32,850 nucleotides of DNA from Nostocales cyanobacterium LEGE 11386. Lineage in GTDB: Bacteria > Cyanobacteriota > Cyanobacteriia > Cyanobacteriales > Nostocaceae. Made by a program: the position numbers and the translations under genes. The notes beneath the pieces were generated by a model, which saw nothing but the letters and a program-made list of their open reading frames with translations, was not told the DNA's origin and searched no databases. This document shows positions 7,816 to 14,902 of this stretch, piece by piece; within the stretch, counting starts at the first letter, position 1, and each line of letters starts with the position of its first letter. Location: positions 1-32,850 of the forward strand of contig JADEXK010000064.1 of assembly GCA_015207155.1 (NCBI GenBank). Direction: 5' to 3'.

Positions 7816-7832
7816 TGCTGCGTTAAGCAGCA
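7816..7832. repeat. Small inverted repeat
   Basis: TGCTGC-GTTAA-GCAGCA is a perfect 6-bp stem with a 5-nt loop, between the hydrolase gene and the NTF2-like fragment. There is no T-run. Function unknown. Confidence 0.35.
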
Positions 7833-7890
7833 GACTTCAGATAGGGCAAGCATCCATTGCCTACCATCGCTTCAGAACAACGAGAATCCT

Positions 7891-7956
7891 TCATTGTTGC
7901 CCGAGCGCGATCGCCGCGTTTGCCACCTCTAAGATTGCTTTATTTTTGGCTGACAT
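7891..7956 (-). pseudogene. 5' fragment of an NTF2/SnoaL-like gene (copy 2)
   Basis: ATG is followed by MSAKNKAILEVANAAIALGQQ and a stop. The first 17 residues match copy 1 (1375-1449) at 14 positions, and the GAGGAG-containing leader is also shared. Both copies break just after the ANxAIA motif, before the body of the NTF2-like domain. A duplicated and truncated gene is the simplest reading. Confidence 0.65.
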
Positions 7957-8010
7957 TTGAATCTCTCCTCTGTTCAATTGGATGCTTTAAGCGATAACTT
8001 CGTTAAGCTT

Positions 8011-8061
8011 TCCTTCGGAACGCTGCGCGTAGCTTGCTTCCCCGTAGGGGTACGCTAACGC
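8011..8061. repeat. Cyanobacterial short repetitive hairpin sequence
   Basis: The segment contains TTCGGAACGCTGCGCG, then GCTTGCTTCCCCGTAGGGG and TACGCTAACGC. This is the style of the dispersed GC-rich hairpin repeats (CCCCGTAGGGG core) common in filamentous cyanobacterial genomes. It separates two gene relics, so it may have served as a recombination site. Confidence 0.6.
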
Positions 8062-8118
8062 TGTTGCTCTACCAATTCCCAATGTTTCTCCTATTCCAAT
8101 CAATATTGACCTTCAGCA
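8062..8118 (-). pseudogene. SDR relic: leader joined to the GIGRATA motif
   Basis: Read on the minus strand, 8084-8118 matches the leader of the intact SDR (1281-1315) at 33 of 35 bases. It runs directly into 8062-8080, whose translation is GIGRATA, matching residues 16-22 of that SDR. The intervening first codons and everything after are deleted. It is clearly non-coding now. Confidence 0.65.
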
Positions 8119-8168
8119 CACAATCAAACTCCGATCCGTTTAGCAATTATTAACGCTGTAAAGCTGGT

Positions 8169-10088
8169 CTAATCTTCTGTAAACTTCAGCACAATTTTGC
8201 CCCGTGTTCCTCCCTGCTCTAGACGCTGATGTGCCAGAACGACCTGATCCCAAGAAAATACTGAATCAATCACTGGACGAAGCTGATGACGCTCGATGAG
8301 TTTTGTCAAAGCCTCTAATTTTGCTCGGTACTGGGGTGAAAAAACAAAATGAATCGTCAGATTCTTACCCCATGCTTCAAGAAGCGATTGCGGTATTGCA
8401 ATGTCTACAATGCTTGTAAGCCTACCAAAGGGACGAATGATTTCTAAACTACGCTGAATTGTTTCTTTGCCGATCGTATCTAGAACTAAATCCACACCCA
8501 GTCCATTTGTTTCTTGACGAATGACTTCTACGTAATCTTCATTTTTGTAATCAATCACTCGATCTGCGCCCAGTTCTGTCACGAAATCTCGGTTTCTAGA
8601 ACTACACGTCGCAAAAACGTATGCCCCTATCGCTTTGGCGAGTTGAACTGCGATCGAACCCACTCCACCCGCACCCGCATGGATGAGAACTGTTTCACCA
8701 ACTTGTAGATTGCCCCTAGTCACTAGACAATCCCAAGCAGTTCCGCCTGCAAGCGGAAAAGAAGCTGCTTCAATGTGCGATAGATTTGCAGGCTTCAATG
8801 CAACAATCGCTGCATCAGCCACATGATACTGAGCGTAGCTACCAAATTCTCCAAAAATTTGCGGCGAGTAATATACGTTGTCTCCCACCTTGAAATCAGT
8901 CACAGCTTCGCCAATTGCCTCAATCACCCCTGAAACATCGACTCCAAGGATGGCAGGTAGTTGAACCAGTTCCTTGTAATCACCACGACGAGTTTGGTAA
9001 TCGACAGGGTTAATCGAGGTTGCACAAACTCTGACTAACACCTGATTCGCCTTCAGTGTTGGTATGGGAACAGTTTGAATCTCAAACTTTTCAGCATCAC
9101 CAAACGCAGTTAATACGGCTGCTTTCATAGATTCCATCTGTGCCAACTCTCCTTGATTTAGAATAAACAGTGACGGAATTTTGATACCACTCAGCGTAGG
9201 TAAGTTCTCCCTTTCAAGACGCAGCGTGGAACCGATCGTGCTGTCGAGGAACGCGCGGATCAACGTTGCTACCTCCTCCGCATGGGTCTCCAACGCGAAA
9301 TGTCCGGCATCGAGCAGATGAATCTTTGCATCCGGGAGATCTCGCTGATAAGCGGCAGCACCAGCGGGCAGAAACGCCGGATCATGACGACCCCAGACGG
9401 CGAGAAGCGGCGGACGGTACTCACGAAAGTAGGACTGGAAGGCTGGATAGAACGCGACGTTGCTGCGGTAATCGAGGATCAGATCGAGCTGGATCTCCTC
9501 CGCGCCCGCTCGCCCCATGTAGGCGATGTCGAGTTCGTAGCCGTCGGGCGACAAAAGGTTTGGATCGGCTCCGATACCGTACTGCCAATTCCGGATTGTG
9601 TCTGGCGTGAGCGAGGAGCGGCAGGCTTCCCGATTCGCTGCGCTCGGTTCGCGCCAATAGGTCTCCCACGATCCCCATTCATCACTCAAACCCTCAAGGT
9701 AGGCGTTGCCGTTCTGCGAGATAATCGCAGATATCCGTTCAGGATGGCGCATTGCCAGACGCAGACCTACTGGCGCACCGTAGTCGAAGATGTAGAGTAC
9801 GTATTGATCGAGCGACAAAGCATCGACGAAGCCCTCGATTACGTCGGCAAGGCGGTCGAACGTGTAGTCGAATGCCCCGCGTGGCGGTGCCTTGGTCTGT
9901 CCGAAACCAGGTAGATCCGGCGCGATGAGCCGAAAGCGATCGGCAAGCAGAGGGATCAGGTCACGGAACATGTGGCTAGCGGTCGGAAAGCCGTGCAACA
10001 GCAGTATCACTGGCGCCTCGCGTGCCCCCGCCTCGCGGTAAAACACTTCGACATCGCCGACTTGTCGAAACCCGTAGCGTATTTTCAT
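8169..10088 (-). CDS. Fusion: epoxide-hydrolase-like alpha/beta hydrolase + MDR quinone oxidoreductase
   Basis: Residues 1-285 are an alpha/beta-hydrolase of the epoxide hydrolase/haloalkane dehalogenase type. They carry HGFP at 32-35, Asp nucleophile 102 in YIFDYGAP, Asp236 in WGRHDPAFL and His263 in DAGHFALE. Residues 318-639 are a complete medium-chain reductase/quinone oxidoreductase: MKAAVLTAFGD, GVDVSGVIEAIG, the NADPH-binding AGAGGVGSIAVQLA, and a C-terminus ending GKIVLKFTED. The linker 286-317 looks like a translated old leader: it holds AAGGAG (9149-9154) 11 nt before the codon for Met318 (9135-9137). Thus the MDR part may also be made alone (8169-9137). The hydrolase half is GC-richer than the MDR half. 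Either it is a true two-domain enzyme or a recent in-frame deletion fusion. Confidence 0.85.
   Translation of the reverse strand: MKIRYGFRQVGDVEVFYREAGAREAPVILLLHGFPTASHMFRDLIPLLADRFRLIAPDLPGFGQTKAPPRGAFDYTFDRLADVIEGFVDALSLDQYVLYIFDYGAPVGLRLAMRHPERISAIISQNGNAYLEGLSDEWGSWETYWREPSAANREACRSSLTPDTIRNWQYGIGADPNLLSPDGYELDIAYMGRAGAEEIQLDLILDYRSNVAFYPAFQSYFREYRPPLLAVWGRHDPAFLPAGAAAYQRDLPDAKIHLLDAGHFALETHAEEVATLIRAFLDSTIGSTLRLERENLPTLSGIKIPSLFILNQGELAQMESMKAAVLTAFGDAEKFEIQTVPIPTLKANQVLVRVCATSINPVDYQTRRGDYKELVQLPAILGVDVSGVIEAIGEAVTDFKVGDNVYYSPQIFGEFGSYAQYHVADAAIVALKPANLSHIEAASFPLAGGTAWDCLVTRGNLQVGETVLIHAGAGGVGSIAVQLAKAIGAYVFATCSSRNRDFVTELGADRVIDYKNEDYVEVIRQETNGLGVDLVLDTIGKETIQRSLEIIRPFGRLTSIVDIAIPQSLLEAWGKNLTIHFVFSPQYRAKLEALTKLIERHQLRPVIDSVFSWDQVVLAHQRLEQGGTRGKIVLKFTED
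9149..9154 (-). promoter_or_regulatory. Internal Shine-Dalgarno for the MDR half
   Basis: CTCCTT on the plus strand gives AAGGAG on the coding strand, 11 nt before the ATG of Met318 in the fusion gene. Its presence inside an open frame, exactly before the start of a full MDR protein, suggests that the reductase was, and may still be, translated separately. Confidence 0.6.
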
Positions 10089-10147
10089 CGTACAATTCTC
10101 TTTTTTGATTTTCTTCCGACTGAGCTTCGACGCTCAGATTTGGAATC

Positions 10148-10237
10148 TTAAACACCTTTCGCATACCCTACGATCGCCGCTCCTAAACCGCGAGAACCAC
10201 CTGTTACCAATGCAACTTTGCCTGCAAGTGTTGTCAT
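10148..10237 (-). pseudogene. SDR relic: N-terminal fragment
   Basis: ATG opens MTTLAGKVALVTGGSRGLGA, an unmistakable SDR N-terminus with its TGGSRGLG cofactor motif. After AAI the homology stops and a TAA follows at codon 30. The rest of the gene is absent: the next sequence toward lower coordinates leads into the hydrolase leader. This relic belongs to a different SDR subtype from the copies at 8062 and 11063. Confidence 0.75.
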
Positions 10238-10246
10238 CCGCACAGA

Positions 10247-10930
10247 TCAAACAGAGCGAAGCAACTTCAGCAACTCTTCCGCTGCGGGTTCCGAAGATGC
10301 CGGATTCTGTCCGGTCACGAGCCTCCCGTCCACTTGGACATAGGGGACCCAGTTGGCGGTTTTACTGTAGATGCTACCCCGTTCCTTTAGCCGGTCTTCC
10401 AACAAGAAAGGCACGACCGTGGTCAAGCCCACCGCTTCTTCTTCTGCATTCGTGAACCCGGTCACGTGCTTGCCTTTGATTAGATACTCGCCGTCCTTTC
10501 CGCGCACATTGATCAACGCAACCGGCGCGTGACACACTGCACCGACTGGCTTGTCGGCCTTCACGAAGGCTTCGATCAGTGCGATGGATGTCGCGTTGTC
10601 GGGCATGTCCCACATCGGGCCATGTCCGCCGGGGTAGAAAACTGCGTCGAAATCGTCTGCGGACACGTCGGCTAGCTTTTTCGTGTTGGCAAGTTCAGCC
10701 TGCGCTGCGGTGTCTGTGCGGAAGCGCTTCGTTAATTCGGTCTGGAACTCGGATACCTCGCTTTTCGGATCGAGCGGCGGCAGACCGCCCTTCGGTGAGG
10801 CCACCGCGATCGCTGCTCCCGCATCCTTCAGCACGTAATAGGGAGCAGCAAACTCTTCCAGCCAGAAACCAGTTTTCTTTCCGGTATCGCCAAGTTGGTC
10901 ATGAGACGTGAGAACAATGAGAATCTTCAT
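10247..10930 (-). CDS. DJ-1/PfpI family protein (Hsp31-like)
   Basis: This class I glutamine-amidotransferase-like protein has 227 residues. Glu25/26 lie in GFWLEEFAAPY, YPGGHGPMWD at about 99-108 shapes the active site, and the nucleophile elbow AVCHAPVAL has Cys133 followed by His134. This layout fits Hsp31-type DJ-1 proteins, which act as glyoxalase III/deglycase-like stress proteins in the cytoplasm. The start is fixed by AAGGAGG just upstream of the ATG at 10928-10930; the frame from 10960 only adds leader. GC content is high: 36 of 60 bases at 10561-10620, against 24 of 60 at 8521-8580. That suggests import from a GC-richer donor. Confidence 0.92.
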   Translation of the reverse strand: MKILIVLTSHDQLGDTGKKTGFWLEEFAAPYYVLKDAGAAIAVASPKGGLPPLDPKSEVSEFQTELTKRFRTDTAAQAELANTKKLADVSADDFDAVFYPGGHGPMWDMPDNATSIALIEAFVKADKPVGAVCHAPVALINVRGKDGEYLIKGKHVTGFTNAEEEAVGLTTVVPFLLEDRLKERGSIYSKTANWVPYVQVDGRLVTGQNPASSEPAAEELLKLLRSV

Positions 10931-10976
10931 AGCAAACCTCCTTTTTAAGAACTCAAACACGGCCCTTCTCGCTGCA

Positions 10977-11013
10977 TAACACCTAATTCGCCTTCAGTGT
11001 TAGTGTGAGAACA
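10977..11013 (-). pseudogene. MDR quinone-reductase relic
   Basis: Positions 10981-11013 match 9040-9072, inside the MDR half of the fusion gene, at 29 of 33 bases. The matching part encodes the region around TVPIPTLKANQVLV. No longer frame continues on either side. It abuts the SDR relic at 11063, so this is a junction of two broken genes. Confidence 0.5.
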
Positions 11014-11062
11014 TATCGGTGTCGATCGCTACTTGGTCGCAACGTTTCGCACTGCCTTTCGA

Positions 11063-11160
11063 CTACTGCGCTACATACCCACCATCTACCATCTACGTTT
11101 CACCTGTTACGAACGATGCCAGGTCAGATGATAAAAACAGGACTGCATTTGCAGTATCAT
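11063..11160 (-). pseudogene. SDR relic with internal deletion (start joined to C-terminus)
   Basis: On the minus strand the ATG at 11158-11160 opens MILQ, as in the intact SDR. From 11146 a shifted frame then reads AVLFLSSDLASFVTGET-stop-MVDGGYVAQ, the usual SDR C-terminus (compare AVVFLCSDAASYITGQPLAIDGG). About 220 internal residues are gone and a stop lies in the remnant. The leader is nearly identical to that of the gene at 522-1277. The ATG overlaps the stop of the 60-residue frame upstream (ATGA). Confidence 0.7.
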
Positions 11161-11339
11161 TCTGTTTCTCCTGTTTCAATTTCGTCAGTTTGTATCGGGT
11201 AAGTTTGTCTCAGCAACTCAGTGACTTCTTGCGCGATCGCAATCAGGGCGTGATTAACTGAGGAGTCGTGAAGAGAATCAGTCTGAGATGTACCTTCATG
11301 CCCAAAATCATTCTTGCCTTGTACTAGTAAACGCGTCAT
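11157..11339 (-). CDS. small hypothetical protein upstream of an SDR relic
   Basis: This 60-residue polar frame begins MTRLLVQGKNDFGHEG and contains a short helix-like part, NHALIAIAQEVTELLRQTY. GAGG lies about 10 nt before the ATG. Its TGA overlaps the ATG of the SDR relic in an ATGA junction, as for coupled genes. A 24-codon frame (MPKITMPTTEFPRIDLV..., 11350-11424) ends in its ribosome site and could be a leader peptide. I recognise no family. It may be a real small gene or chance. Confidence 0.4.
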   Translation of the reverse strand: MTRLLVQGKNDFGHEGTSQTDSLHDSSVNHALIAIAQEVTELLRQTYPIQTDEIETGETE

Positions 11340-11468
11340 AGAATTATCCTCAATGAAATACTAATTTGTAATTGACTAAATCAATACGAGGAAATTCAGT
11401 TGTTGGCATGGTAATTTTTGGCATGGTTCAAAAAGCGGCAAATTTGTTCAGTGAAACAGGCAAAATCT

Positions 11469-11489
11469 AGCCATCAAAATTAGATGGCT
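11469..11489 (-). terminator. Possible terminator after the DsbA-like gene
   Basis: AGCCATC-AAAATTA-GATGGCT is a perfect 7-bp stem with a 7-nt loop. It lies about 50 nt past the stop of the DsbA-like gene. In that direction it is followed by AGATTTTG, a weak T-tract. Confidence 0.4.
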
Positions 11490-11541
11490 TACAGCACTTA
11501 CAGGCAAGTCAGATATGAATTGAGAGCAAAGATCGGGGAAC

Positions 11542-12099
11542 TTAATAACTTGCAGCAATCATGGCAGCCATCAACTCCGTCGTGTTCCAGCGCTCGGTGT
11601 ACCGAATTCCATTGATAAACAGGGCTGGGGTAGTCGTCACTCCACTCTGTATTCCGCCTTCAATATCTTCATTGATGCGATCGACATACACTTGTTTAGA
11701 CAACTCTTTGAGAAATTGAGGAATGTCAAGCCCTAAATCATTGGCGTACTCGACAAGATAACCGTTCTCCAACCTTTGTTGATGGTCAAATAAAGTATCG
11801 CTCATTAACCAAAACTTTGCTTGGGCGGCGGCTGCTTGGGCTACTTGGGCTGCCCGTTGTGCCTGGGGATGAATCTGGATCTGTGGAAAATGGCGGAAGA
11901 TAAAACATAAATAATCCTCTCCAAAAGAAACCGTAAGCTCTTGCCGAATGATTTTAATCAGTTTGTAAACGGCTGCACTTCTAGGACATTGATAATCCCC
12001 ATACATCACTAATACCACGGCGGCACTTAGCACACCTTGACTGTGATCTTGGGTTGAAGCTGGCACAACTAAAGAACTGGAACTATGGTCGTCGATCAT
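11542..12099 (-). CDS. DsbA-family thioredoxin-fold protein with a CPRS active site
   Basis: The 185-residue protein has the DsbA/thioredoxin_4 layout: VLVMYGDYQCPRSAAVYK near the N-terminus and the cis-Pro region GVTTTPALFINGIRY near the end, with a helical insert between them. The active site is CPRS (Cys38, Ser41) in place of CxxC, so it is monothiol and more likely handles mixed disulfides or glutathione-type chemistry than dithiol oxidation. There is no signal peptide, so a cytoplasmic location is expected. Upstream (12226-12276) lie three adjacent inverted repeats, the last a perfect 16-nt palindrome that could be an operator. The start has only a weak ribosome site. Confidence 0.88.
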   Translation of the reverse strand: MIDDHSSSSLVVPASTQDHSQGVLSAAVVLVMYGDYQCPRSAAVYKLIKIIRQELTVSFGEDYLCFIFRHFPQIQIHPQAQRAAQVAQAAAAQAKFWLMSDTLFDHQQRLENGYLVEYANDLGLDIPQFLKELSKQVYVDRINEDIEGGIQSGVTTTPALFINGIRYTERWNTTELMAAMIAASY

Positions 12100-12225
12100 C
12101 TTTCTACATCTGTATCAAGCATGGAACCTTGCGATTCACTTGCTCAATCCACATGAATTCAATATAAGCAATTGGGTTTTAGTTGTCGTCTACAGTGAGT
12201 TAACATTTTTAGGCTGTAATTTGAT

Positions 12226-12255
12226 GGAGCAGCCGCTCCTTCTTAAGATAGAAGG
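12226..12255. repeat. Two adjacent small hairpins
   Basis: GGAGC-AGCC-GCTCC (12226-12239) and CCTTCT-TAAGAT-AGAAGG (12238-12255) lie side by side and share two bases, so only one can form at a time. They are 127-156 nt upstream of the DsbA-like start and just below the following SDR stop. They could end the SDR operon transcript or form a switch in a DsbA leader; there is no T-run to decide. Confidence 0.4.
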
Positions 12256-12260
12256 TAGGC

Positions 12261-12276
12261 TCTAACTTAAGTTAGA
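12261..12276. promoter_or_regulatory. Perfect 16-nt palindrome, candidate operator
   Basis: TCTAACTTAAGTTAGA is its own reverse complement. It lies in the 234-nt gap between the SDR operon and the DsbA-like gene. Size and symmetry suit a dimeric repressor such as a winged-helix regulator; no candidate regulator for it is evident in the window. Confidence 0.45.
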
Positions 12277-12333
12277 TTTAACGCTTAATTGTATGGTCAA
12301 TCCTATCCGTCTGACGTGATCAAGAGCTGTTGC

Positions 12334-13068
12334 CTACATCATCTGACGGATCGGTCGAACAATCACTTCGTTGACATCGACATCATCCGGCTGGGATACG
12401 GCATACAGGACAGCGCTGGCGATCATATCTGGGTTGAGTGCATCTTTGCGAAGGTCTTTCAAGAAGCCTTTTGTTGGCTCGTCCGTGATATCAGAGCCGA
12501 GTTCGGTTTCAACCACACCGGGAGAGATGACGGTGACGCGAATCATTTTCGACTCCTGCCGGAGTCCTTCGGAGATTGCCCAAACTGCGTACTTGGTAGC
12601 GCTGTAAACTGCGCTAGTGGGTACTACCACATGGGCACCAATCGACGCAGTATTGATGATTTGTCCGTTACCTTGCGCTTCCATAATCGGCAAAGCTGCT
12701 GCAATGCCATTTAACACCCCGTTGATATTCACGTTAATCATGTTGTCCCATTCCTCGACCTTCAAAGCATTCATCGGGGATAGAGGCATCACGCCTGCAT
12801 TGTTAAAGATGACATCGACGCGATCGAACTTGTCTTTCGCAAACCCAATGAACGCTTTCACATCTTCTCGATCGGTGACATCTACGGCTTTGAATTCTGC
12901 TGTACCACCTGAGGTGTGGATCTCCTCAACAATTTTTTCGAGCTTTTCGGTGCGCCGTGCGCCCAAAAGCACCTTTGCACCGTTTCGAGCGAGTAACTTA
13001 GCTGTGGCTTCGCCAATCCCGCTACTGGCTCCAGTGATCGCAATGACTTTGTTCTCAATGTTTAACAT
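12334..13068 (-). CDS. SDR family oxidoreductase (YdfG-like)
   Basis: This is a complete 244-residue SDR. TGASSGIG is at 12-19, NNAG at 89-92, Ser142 lies in TASIGA, and YSATK holds Tyr155 and Lys159. The C-terminal SPGVVETELGSDI region is typical of the YdfG/serine-dehydrogenase-like branch, which often prefers NADP (note ARR at 38-40 after the second strand). The start follows AAGGA at 8 nt. It is the third gene of a run with the NTF2-like and NmrA-like genes (63-nt gap) and presumably shares their promoter. Substrate unknown. Confidence 0.92.
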   Translation of the reverse strand: MLNIENKVIAITGASSGIGEATAKLLARNGAKVLLGARRTEKLEKIVEEIHTSGGTAEFKAVDVTDREDVKAFIGFAKDKFDRVDVIFNNAGVMPLSPMNALKVEEWDNMINVNINGVLNGIAAALPIMEAQGNGQIINTASIGAHVVVPTSAVYSATKYAVWAISEGLRQESKMIRVTVISPGVVETELGSDITDEPTKGFLKDLRKDALNPDMIASAVLYAVSQPDDVDVNEVIVRPIRQMM

Positions 13069-13131
13069 CGTTGTTTTCCTTTCTGTTCGAGTTGAGTGCT
13101 GTGAACTAAATATTGATTTCCATTTCCTGAA

Positions 13132-13770
13132 TCATGAAGGTGAAACCCTTGTCCACAATTCTGTAAACTTGCTCATGTCTAGAAAGGCGATCGCTTCGAT
13201 TACTTGGTCGTCTTTCATGCGGAAATACCACGTGTAGGTGTTCCGATACGCTCTGCCGTCTCTGGCGGTCGCCTCCCCGTCCCACAGCACGATCACCATA
13301 TCGCCATCCGCCCAGATGCCGCGTACAGTCGGGACGATTGGAGTTGATAGTCGGGCACTGGTCGGGCTAACGACTTGATCGAGTAATGCTTGTCGGCTGC
13401 GATATGTGCCCGCAGTTGCACCCGTCCCAGTAATTGTCCAGGTTACATCCGGAGCAAGCAGATCAAATGCACTGCCAGTTCCGTTGCGCCATTGGTCGAA
13501 AGACTGCTGGACAGTTGCTTTGTTGCGTTGCTCGATCATCTGAGTTGCTTGTGCATCTGCTGGATTAGACGCAGTTGCTTGGGATAAGTCTGCGATCGCT
13601 GAAGGCTGAACCAGGAAGGACTGTTGATTCAATACTGTCGGGTAATCACTTGACCCAAACGCAGTCACATTCGATTGAATCTCTGCCTTCGCGCGAGCTT
13701 GCATCATCACCGGAATAGCCAACAGCCCAATCAGTCCTGCTCCCGTGAAAATTTGACTTGAATAACGCAC
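13132..13770 (-). CDS. exported NTF2/SnoaL-like protein
   Basis: The 212-residue protein starts with a likely signal peptide: MRYSSQIF, a hydrophobic core GAGLIGLLAIPVMM and a cleavage-like ARAKA at about 24-29. A low-complexity linker follows, then an NTF2-like domain from about residue 82 (EQRNKATVQQSFDQWRNG ... FDLLAPDVTWTITG ... VIVLWDGEATARDG ... YTWYFRMKDDQVIEAIAFLD). Such domains bind small hydrophobic ligands or act as cyclases/isomerases; no catalytic set is certain here. The start codon is GTG, with GAGGAG about 10 nt upstream. It sits 25 nt after the NmrA-like gene, in the same operon. The protein is probably periplasmic. Confidence 0.88.
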   Translation of the reverse strand: MRYSSQIFTGAGLIGLLAIPVMMQARAKAEIQSNVTAFGSSDYPTVLNQQSFLVQPSAIADLSQATASNPADAQATQMIEQRNKATVQQSFDQWRNGTGSAFDLLAPDVTWTITGTGATAGTYRSRQALLDQVVSPTSARLSTPIVPTVRGIWADGDMVIVLWDGEATARDGRAYRNTYTWYFRMKDDQVIEAIAFLDMSKFTELWTRVSPS

Positions 13771-13795
13771 TATTTCAATCTCCTCAAGCTAATTT

Positions 13796-14677
13796 TTACT
13801 TGGATTTGCTTCCAGTCAATTTATAAACAGCAGCTTCTATTGCAGTTTGTCCGGTGCGCGTTTCTATCTCTGGGCTACTTTCAAAGACGATATGACCAGA
13901 GTTGAAACCGCGCATCATCTCGCTGTAGCTGTTGACGGCTTCAGGTGAAAAGCCAAAGCTGGAAATCGTTGCTTGCCAGTCGCTTTCGGGAACAGCAATT
14001 GCCTGTACATTACGGTTAAGCACAGCGGCAAAAGCAGCAGCGACATCGTTTGGTGAGTAGTCGATCGGACCATGCAGTTCGATGATGCGCTGACCTTTCC
14101 AGTCTTCAATCATGGCTTCAGCCGCAGTGCGCCCGATGTCTTCGGTCGAAACCATAGGCAGCCGACGATCGAGTGGAGCAAAAAAACTGGGCAGTACCCC
14201 TTGTTCGGCAGCGATCACGGCGGCACTCCCCCAATTCTCCATAAACGATGCCGCTCGCAGAACTGTGACGGGAACTGCCAAGTTGCCCAACATGCGCTCT
14301 AAAATATGGGTCGTCAAAATGTTGCCCGTACCGGAAGCGTGCTGTGAACCAACCGAAGACAGTAACACGACCTTCCGTGCATCAGCGTTTGTAAGGGCTT
14401 CAACATAACACTCGCCGATCTGTTCTGCCAGCGCAAACATATCGCTGACGTTGTAAGCAGGTGGGTTCATCACATAGACGGCATCCGCTTCACGCATCGC
14501 GGCGGTCATCGCTTCGACATCAGTGACTTCGGCAACCGCTACGTCTGCACCTTTCTCTCGCCATGTACTGGCAGCTTTATCAGAGCGCAAGACAACGCGC
14601 ACTGGAAAATTTCTCTCAAGCAAAGCGTTAGCCACTGCTGAACCTGTCTGTCCCGTCGCTCCAAAAACTACATACAT
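13796..14677 (-). CDS. NmrA-like NAD(P)-binding protein
   Basis: This 293-residue atypical SDR/NmrA-family protein opens MYVVFGATGQTGSAVANALL with the glycine-rich GATGQTG at 6-12. Next come RVVLRS, VVLLSSVGSQH and the substrate-domain segment VTVLRAASFMENW. The active-site Tyr/Lys pair of classical SDRs is not evident, as expected for NmrA-type dinucleotide sensors or quinone reductases of the QorB kind. The ATG at 14675-14677 has AGGAG 7 nt upstream; the longer frame is leader. It is the first gene of the operon and is divergent from an AraC regulator 225 nt away. Confidence 0.9.
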   Translation of the reverse strand: MYVVFGATGQTGSAVANALLERNFPVRVVLRSDKAASTWREKGADVAVAEVTDVEAMTAAMREADAVYVMNPPAYNVSDMFALAEQIGECYVEALTNADARKVVLLSSVGSQHASGTGNILTTHILERMLGNLAVPVTVLRAASFMENWGSAAVIAAEQGVLPSFFAPLDRRLPMVSTEDIGRTAAEAMIEDWKGQRIIELHGPIDYSPNDVAAAFAAVLNRNVQAIAVPESDWQATISSFGFSPEAVNSYSEMMRGFNSGHIVFESSPEIETRTGQTAIEAAVYKLTGSKSK

Positions 14678-14776
14678 AAGGTTCTCCTGCTCATTAATCA
14701 TTCCGGTCACTCAGGCGATTTTTGCCTTCTTGCATCATTGCCTGATCCTCATCTTGTCTATTCGTCTAAGTTCAGC

Positions 14777-14815
14777 ATAGGTTGGAAAAGCTGTTCTTGA
14801 AATGCCCAAACCTAT
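14777..14815. promoter_or_regulatory. Candidate regulator site in the divergent promoter
   Basis: ATAGGTT (14777-14783) and AACCTAT (14809-14815) form a spaced inverted repeat with a 25-nt gap in the region between the NmrA-like operon and the AraC gene. Two half-sites about three helical turns apart would suit an AraC dimer acting on one or both promoters. The binding is inferred. Confidence 0.4.
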
Positions 14816-14902
14816 CCGATGATTGCCTAATTCTCCAGAGCGATCGTTTGCAGAGATTCTATAATGTCAACTGTAAGGTATTGAGTTAGTCGAGTCTCTG
14901 CT

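Noticed and set aside
9266..9914. Long open frames on the plus strand (up to 210 codons) opposite the hydrolase domain.
   Set aside because: High GC lowers stop-codon frequency; the minus-strand frame carries complete catalytic motifs, so these are shadows.
10120..10137. Hairpin CTGAGC-TTCGAC-GCTCAG before the fusion gene.
   Set aside because: A short stem with no T-run and no neighbouring gene end; it may be chance in GC-richer DNA.
12289..13237. Plus-strand frames of 141 and 206 codons opposite the SDR operon.
   Set aside because: They mirror the coding SDR and NTF2-like genes and contain no recognisable motifs.
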